Below are positions 6,056 through 14,033 of a stretch of DNA of 43,324 nt, piece by piece. Source of the DNA: a virus; IMG/VR virus record IMGVR_UViG_3300020202_000038, positions 1-43,324 of that record; one strand, 5' to 3'. The notes below the pieces were generated by a model, which had not been told where the DNA came from, made no database searches, and worked only from the letters and a program-made list of their open reading frames with translations. The position numbers and the translations under genes are program-made. Each line of letters begins with the position of its first letter. Position 1 is the stretch's first letter.

Positions 6056-8077
6056 CTATTGAAAGCCTGCACCCATCGAGCCCATGACCTTGTAGGCGCT
6101 AGAGCTGGTGGCACGGGTGATGGCGAACGAGTAGATGTCGCACTGGTTCGCGGCAGTCGTCTGAGTTGGGGCTGTGCCAATCCACTCAACGCCTACCCAT
6201 GTGAGTGCGCCGGCTGTGCCGCCTGGATTACAGACCGGCACGAGTTTTCGTGAGCCCCAGTTGTCAGAGGTGGTGGCGTTGATGACGGCGATCTGCGTCG
6301 CTGCGCCGCCGATGCGGTACTCCACCTGATTCGGTGTCCGTGACCAGTCGAGTTGTATCGAGGTCGAGGTTGCAGGCTGGGAAGCTACAGCGTCAATTTG
6401 CCCGTACTGGTTGATAGCAAAGAGGGTTCCGGAGCCGAAGTTCGTGAATGCGGTGGAGGAGCCTATTGCAAAGACAGGGTTCGTCGTGAGGACACCGGCC
6501 AGCGGGTTGATTGAGAGTTGAGCAAACGGTGTCGTGGTGCCGATGCCGACGTTGCCGCCGAGAGTGCCAAGCCATGCTCCCCGTGTGGCGGTGAGGGACG
6601 TTGAAGACGCGAAATCGAACGTGAGGTTGTTCGTTGTGGCGGTGTAGGTGAAGGCCGCCTCACTGCCGACTGTCCCGGCCGCAGTGCCATAGACGACTTG
6701 GTTTGCCGCAAGTGCTGTGGAGGTTGAGATGCCGGTGTAGTTGATCGTGGCGTTCGCACCGCCTACGAGAGCGCCGAGCGTGCCGCTGACGGTGAACGGA
6801 CCAGAGACGGCAAGCGTCGTTGTGGCGACACTCGCAACCGTCGTGCCGTTGCCGCCGCCATAAAGAAGCTGGTTGGCAGCGAATGATGTGAGACCGGTGC
6901 CGCCTCGTGCAACAGCAAGCGTCCCAGTGGTGTCTGAGAGTGCAACTCCGAGAGAGGAGGTGGCGAGGACGGCAGGGACGGCAGAAGCACTGGTGCGATT
7001 AGCCCAGATGGAGTTCGCGGCGATGGCAGCGAAGCTGATGGAGGCTGCGGAGCCGCCCACCTGAGAACCGAGGGTGCCTGAGTTTGTGAGTCCCGTGCCG
7101 ACTGAGAGTGAGGAAGTAGCGACGCTGTAGAGGCCAGGTGCGCCCCAGTAGGCGAGGCGGCCGGTGGTGGTCGAGACTCCGATGCCGAAGTCACCAGTGA
7201 CGTTTGGAAAGTAGAAAGTCTTGTTCGTAGTAGCGAGTTGGCTAGTGTCAAAGTGTGCATCAGTACCGACGGTGCCGCCGAGAATCAATTTGCCGTCAAT
7301 ACCTGTTGCACCCCTGACGCCCGGCTGCAATGTGATGGTTCCGCCTTCCCCAGTTCCATCACCGTTGCCAGCCGTGATGTTGACCGTTCCGCCACTGCCG
7401 TTTCCATTGCCAGCCCCAGCTAGTAAAGTAAAGGCTCCTCCGTTTCCACTTAAGGGTGCAGACCCCGCTTCCAGGTTGAAGTCGCCGCCAGATCCTGAAG
7501 TCGCCCCGCCTGAGCCAGCAGTCAGGTCGAAGTCACCACCACCTCCAGTATCGCCACCGGTACCTGATGTAAATATTAGATCGCCGCCGCTTGAATTGCC
7601 GCTGCTGCTTCCAGCAGTGAACGTCACGTCGGCCCCTTCGTTGTCGCCTGAAGTTGCGTTGCCACCCGTAATACGCAGGTCGTCAGGCGTGGTCGCGCTG
7701 AGAGTTGAGAATCGAGGACCATCTACGATCAGCGTGCCCGTGGTCGACGAGACTTTGAACGTCCCGTTTACTGTAGTTGACCCGACAGAGAACAGGCCGC
7801 CAAGAAATCCGATCGGGGTGGAAGTCGAGTTGTAGTTTGTGGTCGCGGTGAAAGGGAATGTTCCACCAGAACTCGAACCACAGCCGGTACAGGTTCCAGA
7901 GACAACAAGATCCCGCGTGTAGATGCTCTTGTATTCGAGCAGCGACGGCGAGGACGTTCCGATGTAGTGGGTGTTGGTGACGGAAGGAACGAGACCGGCA
8001 GTCTGCTGGTAGTACGGAGCCGAGTGTGCTACTGCGGCAAGAGCGAAGAACGCGATGAAAGCAGCTAGTTGTGGCAT
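6056..8077 (-). CDS. Large exported tail fibre-like protein with Gly-rich repeats
   Basis: 673 aa from the ATG at 8077, preceded by GGAAGGGGGG. Residues 1-20 are a signal peptide (MPQLAAFIAFFALAAVAHSA). About residues 130-250 are a degenerate tandem repeat of the type GGDFDLTAGSGGATSGSG. The rest carries fibre motifs such as ARGGTGLTSFAANQLLYGG and GGNVGIGTTTPFAQLSI. These Ser/Thr-rich motifs occur in phage fibres and, to my recollection, in Parcubacterial surface proteins. It is probably host-recognition material. No C-terminal chaperone domain is seen. The export signal is odd for a virion protein. Confidence 0.75.
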   Translation of the reverse strand: MPQLAAFIAFFALAAVAHSAPYYQQTAGLVPSVTNTHYIGTSSPSLLEYKSIYTRDLVVSGTCTGCGSSSGGTFPFTATTNYNSTSTPIGFLGGLFSVGSTTVNGTFKVSSTTGTLIVDGPRFSTLSATTPDDLRITGGNATSGDNEGADVTFTAGSSSGNSSGGDLIFTSGTGGDTGGGGDFDLTAGSGGATSGSGGDFNLEAGSAPLSGNGGAFTLLAGAGNGNGSGGTVNITAGNGDGTGEGGTITLQPGVRGATGIDGKLILGGTVGTDAHFDTSQLATTNKTFYFPNVTGDFGIGVSTTTGRLAYWGAPGLYSVATSSLSVGTGLTNSGTLGSQVGGSAASISFAAIAANSIWANRTSASAVPAVLATSSLGVALSDTTGTLAVARGGTGLTSFAANQLLYGGGNGTTVASVATTTLAVSGPFTVSGTLGALVGGANATINYTGISTSTALAANQVVYGTAAGTVGSEAAFTYTATTNNLTFDFASSTSLTATRGAWLGTLGGNVGIGTTTPFAQLSINPLAGVLTTNPVFAIGSSTAFTNFGSGTLFAINQYGQIDAVASQPATSTSIQLDWSRTPNQVEYRIGGAATQIAVINATTSDNWGSRKLVPVCNPGGTAGALTWVGVEWIGTAPTQTTAANQCDIYSFAITRATSSSAYKVMGSMGAGFQ
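7320..7680 (-). repeat. Degenerate Gly-rich tandem repeat inside the fibre gene
   Basis: About ten imperfect units of roughly 11-14 residues follow GG-x-hydrophobic-x-hydrophobic-x-AG-S/N-G (for example GGDLIFTSGTGG, GGDFNLEAGS, GGTVNITAGNG). They resemble stacked beta-helix or collagen-like fibre shafts. The DNA is GC-rich and leaves a long open proline-rich shadow frame on the other strand. Confidence 0.7.
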
Positions 8078-8131
8078 GGAAGAGGCGATCCCCCCTTCCA
8101 AGAGAATGTATTTAGTATAGGGTTGGTAAGG

Positions 8132-8920
8132 CTAAATTGCATATGTGAATATCAGGCTCGCACCGGAAATCGGGGCTGGGACTTCCGCCGTGAGCGTGAG
8201 GGTGATACCTGAGATGGTGTAGTCAGAAATGGGCTTGTAGATGATCGGGAAGTCCGTTCCCGTAAGCAGGATCGAACGCGAGTGCGCGGGGATGGTGAAG
8301 GTCTTGTTCGAGCCGTCGCACTGGGACGAGATGTCTGCTGCGTACACCGCGAGCCCTCCACCGCCACGATGCAGGGTGTGTTTCCCGCCTTCCTTTGGTA
8401 TGTCAGGAAGGTTCTTGAGGGCGTAGTAGTCGAGAGCATCCTTGGTGTTTTTCTTGGACTCGATCGCCCCGATGATGTCTGTGGCTCGTTCGGTGAAGTC
8501 GAGCTTCTTGCAGAGGTCTTTGAGGGCGATGAGAAAGGGCTGCTTCTTCACCGCCTGAGCAATCTCGGTCTGCACCAGAGTTTTGGTGGTTCGCTCGCTC
8601 AAGTAGTCGATGTCTGGAAGCGGGGTGCGGCCTGGCTCACCCTTTTCGCCTGGCTTGCCGTCCTTGCCTGGTTCACCCTTTTCCCCGCGTTCGCCCTTGT
8701 CGCCTTTGAGGCTTTGGGAGAGAAGTTGTTGACGGATCGCGGGAAGGGCACCGGCGATGTCAGACAGAAGCGCCCTCAGTTTCGCCCGGTACTGAATCAG
8801 CTCCTCAGCGAAGGCGTAGCGGTCATCCAAGCTCACTACAACCTCTTGAAGGCGCTTCAAGTGGTTGGCCGTTTGATCGGTCTTTCGGGGGGATGGGAGC
8901 TTACGAAGAAAGCGGTTCAT
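8132..8920 (-). CDS. Collagen-like fibre protein
   Basis: 262 aa. An N-terminal helical/coiled-coil region (residues 10-68) leads into a Gly-X-Y collagen tract (about residues 73-100: KGDKGERGEKGEPGKDGKPG and on). A second helical region and a beta-rich C-terminal knob (about residues 185-262) follow. Collagen repeats drive trimerisation of phage fibres. It sits between the ejection protein and the large fibre, so a tail-fibre or spike component is likely. It has no signal peptide, unlike the next two genes. Confidence 0.8.
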   Translation of the reverse strand: MNRFLRKLPSPRKTDQTANHLKRLQEVVVSLDDRYAFAEELIQYRAKLRALLSDIAGALPAIRQQLLSQSLKGDKGERGEKGEPGKDGKPGEKGEPGRTPLPDIDYLSERTTKTLVQTEIAQAVKKQPFLIALKDLCKKLDFTERATDIIGAIESKKNTKDALDYYALKNLPDIPKEGGKHTLHRGGGGLAVYAADISSQCDGSNKTFTIPAHSRSILLTGTDFPIIYKPISDYTISGITLTLTAEVPAPISGASLIFTYAI

Positions 8921-8925
8921 GGAAT

Positions 8926-11226
8926 TTAGCGACTGAACGGATTACTTTTGACGTTCGGATTCGTCTCCTGATAATGTTGGACGCCGGTTCCGAAGAAGCC
9001 TGGGATGCCAGCCGTGAAAATGGCCTCTGGCCCCACTTCGTTGATGACGGTGAAGATGTCCTGCAAATAGAGAGGAACGGTCTTCTCGATCATCTCGTTT
9101 GGAAGCGTGATGTCCTCACCGAAAAGCTTCTGCCCTTCGGCCAGTTCGAGCGCGAGGCTGACAGTCGGATTCAGTTTTCCCCGGAAGAAGCGGGCTGCAA
9201 CGTCGAGGCGGGAGTCAAACGGGAATTTGTTCTTGTCCAGCTCGTAGACGTTGCCCTTAGCTGACTTGCGTGCGTTACCGGCGATTTGCGAGGTGACACG
9301 CACCCACTGCTGGAATCCGCCCCAGATGTCCCAGCGGGTGTCGCCAACACGAATCTTGGCGAAATCAGTGGAGCGCGGGTCGAGCTCCACACTGGCTCCG
9401 CCAGCTTTGGCGAGAGCAAGGATAGAACTACCTGTAGCAAGGAACTGAAGCATCGTTTTCACAGCGGCCTTGCGAACAGGAGGTGTCTGCTTCATGTACC
9501 ACACCGGGTTGAGCATATTGAAGCGGGCGGCGATGAGGCGAGGCGAGAAGAAGACGTTGTTGAGTCCTTGAGCCGATCGTTCAAATGCTCCGAGATGTCC
9601 GCGACCGGTGGCGTGGTTTACGAAGTTGGCAAGGGACTTCAGGTTCTCCGGGGTGGCTATCCCCTCACGCTCAAACTGAGTGGCAAAGTCGGTGAACACG
9701 TCTACGCGAAGCTTGTTGAGGTAGGAGACGTAGGCACGTTCACTGGCCTTGATCCACGGGAGCTTCTGGGCGAAGTTGGACATGAACGCTTCTTCGCGTG
9801 CGCCGAGCCCGCCAGAGACCCGTGTCGGGTCTGAAATGTAGAGACCCGAGTTCTTCATCATTCGGTAACGGGGGTTGTTCGGGATGTCGGCGAGCCAAGC
9901 CTCGAAGTTCTTCTGGGAGAAGGTCTGCCGCATCATCTCGCCAAACGCGCGGGAAGCAGTGCGTGGGCGTGTAGAAGTGAAGAGGATGCCTTGTCGCAAG
10001 ACGGCAGACATATCAAGCGAGGTTATGAGTGTTCTGGGTAGGTTGAGAGTGCTTGTGATGAAGTCCTTAAACTTGTCCATCGCCGGCCGCTTGGTGAGGA
10101 TCGTTTCTACGAGCTCCTTGCCGAATACGTCTTCGAGAAGGGAGAGTTGGCTCTGTTGAGGGATCTGCCCCTCGAAGATCTTCTGCAATCCACTGGACGC
10201 TCCCACTTTCTCGTACAAGTCTAGACGCGGATGAGCTTGTACCTGGTTGAAGAGGTCATCAACGTCAGCCTGAGTGATCTGTTCGTTAGGTTTGATCGGC
10301 TCAAAGGTCTTCTTGTCGGGCGGAGCCAGCTCGCCTTTGAGCTTCCCGAGTGCCTGAAAGTAGCCCTGTTGACCTTGCTTTTGAGAGAAGACGCCGGCAA
10401 CCTCACCAGCACGTGACGAACGCTCGGCACTGTAGGCGGCTTCGAGCTGTTTGCGAGCGGGGGCGGCACGATTCAGAGCAGAAATCAACTTGGAAACAGC
10501 CGGAGGAGCTTGCTCTATGACGTTCTGAACTGTCTTCGCTGTTGTGCCGACAACGCCAGTAGGATCAATACGAGGAATGCTGCCGCCCGACGGAAGTTTG
10601 ATTTCTGGTGACGCTCCCTTGTCGAGCGTGTCGCCAATGATGCCAAAGCCCTTTGCAGTCTGTTGCGCGGAGCCGTGAAGAAGCTGCGCCGCAGCCTGGG
10701 GTATGCCCGTGAGGGTATTAACCGCAACACCAGCAGGCGTAGCAGCAAAAGGCTTTTCAGCAAGGCTGTGGTACTCACCGAGTACCTTGTTGGCATAGGC
10801 TTCGGAGTCATACTTCACGCCTCGCGCGTTCACTCCTTTTCTGACGAATGGTTGCTCGGCTCCTGCAAGAGAAGTATTCCAGATGAGGGCGATTTCTTTT
10901 GCAGAGTGGCCTTTGCCCAGGAGTTGCTTGATCTTCTGAGTTGCGACAGTGACTTCATTTTCTGGAGTCTGTTCAAGAACGGAGCCCATTGTTTCCGCAG
11001 AGACGCGCTTCCACGTAGCGGGCATGAACTGAAAGGCGCCAAATTCACCAGAGGCTCCGGCGACTTGTTTACCGCCCGACTCAACCTTGGCAATAGCAGT
11101 GGCAACGCGCTTGGCTTCCTTGAGAAGTGACGTATCGCGGTCGTAGGTGGAAACGCCCCGAAGAGCATTGGAGAAATTGGCAACCTCGTTCTTGACTGCG
11201 TAGATGTCGCGGCTAAATGGATTCAT
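8926..11226 (-). CDS. Virion transglycosylase / DNA-ejection protein
   Basis: 766 aa. The N-terminal 160 residues are a lytic transglycosylase: AIAKVESGGKQ (catalytic Glu49) followed by GEFGAFQFMPATWK, the SLT signature. The remaining 600 residues are helical and resemble the long internal virion or polyvalent proteins of podoviruses, with Ala-rich and amphipathic segments but no second catalytic motif that I recognise. It probably travels in the particle, opens peptidoglycan on entry and helps DNA transit. It lies between a coiled-coil virion gene and the fibres, spaced by 3-5 nt from its neighbours. Confidence 0.8.
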   Translation of the reverse strand: MNPFSRDIYAVKNEVANFSNALRGVSTYDRDTSLLKEAKRVATAIAKVESGGKQVAGASGEFGAFQFMPATWKRVSAETMGSVLEQTPENEVTVATQKIKQLLGKGHSAKEIALIWNTSLAGAEQPFVRKGVNARGVKYDSEAYANKVLGEYHSLAEKPFAATPAGVAVNTLTGIPQAAAQLLHGSAQQTAKGFGIIGDTLDKGASPEIKLPSGGSIPRIDPTGVVGTTAKTVQNVIEQAPPAVSKLISALNRAAPARKQLEAAYSAERSSRAGEVAGVFSQKQGQQGYFQALGKLKGELAPPDKKTFEPIKPNEQITQADVDDLFNQVQAHPRLDLYEKVGASSGLQKIFEGQIPQQSQLSLLEDVFGKELVETILTKRPAMDKFKDFITSTLNLPRTLITSLDMSAVLRQGILFTSTRPRTASRAFGEMMRQTFSQKNFEAWLADIPNNPRYRMMKNSGLYISDPTRVSGGLGAREEAFMSNFAQKLPWIKASERAYVSYLNKLRVDVFTDFATQFEREGIATPENLKSLANFVNHATGRGHLGAFERSAQGLNNVFFSPRLIAARFNMLNPVWYMKQTPPVRKAAVKTMLQFLATGSSILALAKAGGASVELDPRSTDFAKIRVGDTRWDIWGGFQQWVRVTSQIAGNARKSAKGNVYELDKNKFPFDSRLDVAARFFRGKLNPTVSLALELAEGQKLFGEDITLPNEMIEKTVPLYLQDIFTVINEVGPEAIFTAGIPGFFGTGVQHYQETNPNVKSNPFSR

Positions 11227-11229
11227 AGG

Positions 11230-12834
11230 TCATATGCCAAGGAACGACCGTAAGGAGTCCCATGAGTTGTTGACCCCTTCGTACACCTTCACAGCGGCCT
11301 TCTCAAACGTCCCGCGCTTCTTCGGAGTGGCCTTCACTGAGCCGAGTTTTGCCTTGAGGAATGTCTTGACCTGATCGGGGGAGTTGCTCTGATCGATGAG
11401 AGAAGCGACTTCTGCGGGAGTCTTCTTTCCCGCCTGCACGGCAGCAAACTCGCTGCTGATAGCTTCGAGCTGCTCATTCGTTGAGTTGATGTAGTAGTTC
11501 TGAACTTCAGGCGGGAAGGTGTTGAAGGTTGCCATGTCAACACCAGCGTTGTTGGCTCCCTGGTTCTTCTGCGTGTCGGTGAACTTGTAGCCTGAAGCGG
11601 TCGTAGGAGCCGGTGTCGGTCTGAACCCGTCCGGAGTCGTGACCGACCCGCCGAGACGAGCTTCCTGTGAAGCTTTTAGTGCATTCTCGAAGACCTGCTT
11701 TTGGTATTCGGTCTTGAGGGCAGCGTTGACCAAATCGTGAGGGAGTCCGGCGCGTGCCGAGAAGGTCTCTATTGCGGTTCGTGTCTCCGGAGAGAGCTGT
11801 GCAGGATCAATCCCACCCATCTTGTCAATTATGTTGAAGAGGGTGGTCTGAGCTTCAGACTCAAGCTTGTCAGCATACGTCATGAGCTTCTCTTCCTGCT
11901 CTTGGAGGCGCTCTTGCACCTTCGCCTGAAGTTCTACGTCGTCGGCCAGGTAGCCCAGTTGTGCGTTCGCAGCGTCGCCGATCGCCTTGCGGGTGTCCTG
12001 CTCGAGACCGAGTTCAGCGAGGAGGTTCTTCTCTTTCAGAAGCTGCTCCTGCTTGCGGAAAGACGACTTGAAGTCAATCTCAGCGGCTCGGCCACCGGCA
12101 AAGCCCATGGTCTGTCCCTCGTACTCTGCGAGCTTGTCCTGTTCGGTTTGCAGGTTGAATTGGTCGGCTTCAGCTCGAAGTGTGAGGAGTTGCTTGCCGA
12201 GTTCCTGTTCACGAGCTGTCGGAGTGAGCGATGAGGCGTACTGCTGGCGAAGCGGGGCAATTTCAGCGTGATAGTCCGCGAGCATCTTGTCGTAGGCTGC
12301 GCGTGATTCATCAGCTCGCTTCACTGCCGCATCAAAAGCACTGTAGTTCTTCAGTGAAAGGGCGCTGCGGGCTTCCGCGGCTGCTCGTGCTGCCTTGTCT
12401 TGCTCGGCGATGAGTGCAGCGTGGTGAGCCTGGTTGTCGGGCGAGAGACCGCCGTTACCTACGGTGCGGTTCACCTCGTCTACCATCGCTTGTGAGGCTG
12501 GCGAGCCAGAAAGATTGCGCAGGGTGTTGAGCATCTGCGTGTTCTGTTCCGCGGTGCCCCGGTAGTTCTGAATACCCTGCTGCGAAGCGATGCCTTGGAG
12601 GGATGTGCGATCCGCCGGCTTGCCTTGGGACTTCAGGTAGTCCACGATGGACGGCCCCATGTACGCGGACTCGATCTGCTGAAGCTTCTGAGTTCCCTGA
12701 TTGACGGCCGTTGCGCCGTTTTTCGAGGTTAGAAGGGTGGGAGTAGCTGTTTTCGGAGGTGTGGGCGCTAGAGATGCCGCGTAGTTGTACGCTTTGAGCT
12801 GTTCCGGCGTGAAAGATGAGGTGTCAACGGGCAT
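11230..12834 (-). CDS. Coiled-coil virion protein (internal or ejection protein candidate)
   Basis: 534 aa. Residues 1-130 are low-complexity and polar. Residues 135-345 are almost continuous helix with heptad-like Leu/Ala/Gln/Glu patterns (ALIAEQDKAARAAAEARSAL, VQERLQEQEEKLM). The C-terminal part is helical with a basic end. No enzyme motif is present. Position directly before the transglycosylase and after the adaptor suggests an internal core or tail-needle-type protein. The start context is AAGGTATG, 3 nt after the previous stop. Confidence 0.7.
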   Translation of the reverse strand: MPVDTSSFTPEQLKAYNYAASLAPTPPKTATPTLLTSKNGATAVNQGTQKLQQIESAYMGPSIVDYLKSQGKPADRTSLQGIASQQGIQNYRGTAEQNTQMLNTLRNLSGSPASQAMVDEVNRTVGNGGLSPDNQAHHAALIAEQDKAARAAAEARSALSLKNYSAFDAAVKRADESRAAYDKMLADYHAEIAPLRQQYASSLTPTAREQELGKQLLTLRAEADQFNLQTEQDKLAEYEGQTMGFAGGRAAEIDFKSSFRKQEQLLKEKNLLAELGLEQDTRKAIGDAANAQLGYLADDVELQAKVQERLQEQEEKLMTYADKLESEAQTTLFNIIDKMGGIDPAQLSPETRTAIETFSARAGLPHDLVNAALKTEYQKQVFENALKASQEARLGGSVTTPDGFRPTPAPTTASGYKFTDTQKNQGANNAGVDMATFNTFPPEVQNYYINSTNEQLEAISSEFAAVQAGKKTPAEVASLIDQSNSPDQVKTFLKAKLGSVKATPKKRGTFEKAAVKVYEGVNNSWDSLRSFLGI

Positions 12835-12837
12835 ACC

Positions 12838-14016
12838 TTAGAAGAGGAGATACCTCCTTGTTACTTTTAATGCTTCGGACGGGCTTTGCGACTCGTACCG
12901 CGCCTTCCATTTCGTGTACTCGTCTCGAAAATACTTCACGTCGTCGTACTCTTTGAGCTCCTGTGAAGCAAACTCAGAAGCCTTGAACGCGATGCCTTCC
13001 ACTTCGTCGGTATCGGCGATGAGAAGATCCGTGGTCGTGGTGCTTTCTTCGATGTAGGAGCCGGCAGAGGTCTGCCAGCCGTACTTCGAGTAGTACACAA
13101 CGTCGTAGGAGTCTCCTTTCTTGAACACGATGTCGTCTACACGCCAGTCGGTGTCCGCAGCGAGGGAAGTTGACTTAGTGACGGTGAGACGGAGGTAGTC
13201 GATTGAGGCAGGGGCAACCGTTCCTACTTCCGTGGCGTCAGTCCAGTCAAAACGGAGGAGATTCCAGCCGTCGTAGAAGGTCAACCCCTCGTTATTGGTC
13301 GTGACGGTGCGGTGCCAGTAGTTCGAAGCATCATTCCCCCAGCGGAGGATGAAGTTCGTCACGGTGTCGCCTTGCGCGTCTGCGTAGTCGGGGATATACA
13401 CCCAGACGAAGATCGATCCCTGTTCGTCGTAGTCCGCAAGATCCACGGCTGTCATGTCCGTGCATTCGATGTAGCCCGTGGCACCTCCCGCAGCCATGTC
13501 GAAGTTGAGGGAGGCAGACCCTTCTACGTAGTCGCCCGTGTCCCGTGTGAGGTTTGAAGCATCCCCACCAGCCGCCCAGGTGCCGTTTGCGGTCAGAGAG
13601 TCACAGTCATTGAGTGGTACGTCTACGTCCCCTTCTACGCCGTCAATTCTGAGGATGCGGGAGAAGTTTCGGTCGAGCACGGCAATCCGGTGATTGCTGA
13701 TGCTCTTGTAGCGGTCGAAGTCGGTCTCATCAACCAAAATCCACCCCTCGTCTGAGGAGCGGTTCACCCGCTTTCGGATGTCAATAAGCGCATCTCCCTT
13801 CAAATCAGAGGGAGCGGTGTAGTCAAAGTTGTCTTCAAAGAGATTCGGCGAGAGTGGGGTGTTGCGCTTGGTGCTGCGAAGGTCGGTATCTCCGATGACG
13901 TAGCGGACAGCGCGATTCATAGTGACCGTCGTACTCTGGCACTGGTCAAATTTCCCGTGTACGTTGCCGTTGATGATGCTTTTGAGTTCTGCCTGGGTGT
14001 AGCTTGGGGTTGCCAT
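12838..14016 (-). CDS. Head-tail adaptor-like protein with an inserted jelly-roll-like domain
   Basis: 392 aa. The ends (residues 1-125 and about 300-392) look like one adaptor domain: an N-terminal helical part, then DVVYYSKYGWQTSAGS, a helical stretch with YFRDEYTKWKARYES, and KVTRRYLLF at the end. Between them, residues 135-300 form a beta-rich segment (EGSASLNFDMAAGGATGYIE, DGWNLLRFDW, DWRVDDIVF) typical of carbohydrate-binding jelly rolls inserted as a unit. Its role in the connector is inferred from position after the tail protein. The insertion may decorate the neck or bind glycans. Confidence 0.6.
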   Translation of the reverse strand: MATPSYTQAELKSIINGNVHGKFDQCQSTTVTMNRAVRYVIGDTDLRSTKRNTPLSPNLFEDNFDYTAPSDLKGDALIDIRKRVNRSSDEGWILVDETDFDRYKSISNHRIAVLDRNFSRILRIDGVEGDVDVPLNDCDSLTANGTWAAGGDASNLTRDTGDYVEGSASLNFDMAAGGATGYIECTDMTAVDLADYDEQGSIFVWVYIPDYADAQGDTVTNFILRWGNDASNYWHRTVTTNNEGLTFYDGWNLLRFDWTDATEVGTVAPASIDYLRLTVTKSTSLAADTDWRVDDIVFKKGDSYDVVYYSKYGWQTSAGSYIEESTTTTDLLIADTDEVEGIAFKASEFASQELKEYDDVKYFRDEYTKWKARYESQSPSEALKVTRRYLLF

Positions 14017-14033
14017 ACGTTGTTTTTTTAGTA

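Noticed and set aside
7221-7835. Long proline-rich open frame on the plus strand
   Set aside because: It is the antisense shadow of the Gly-rich repeat in the fibre gene: GGC/GGT codons read as Pro on the other strand.
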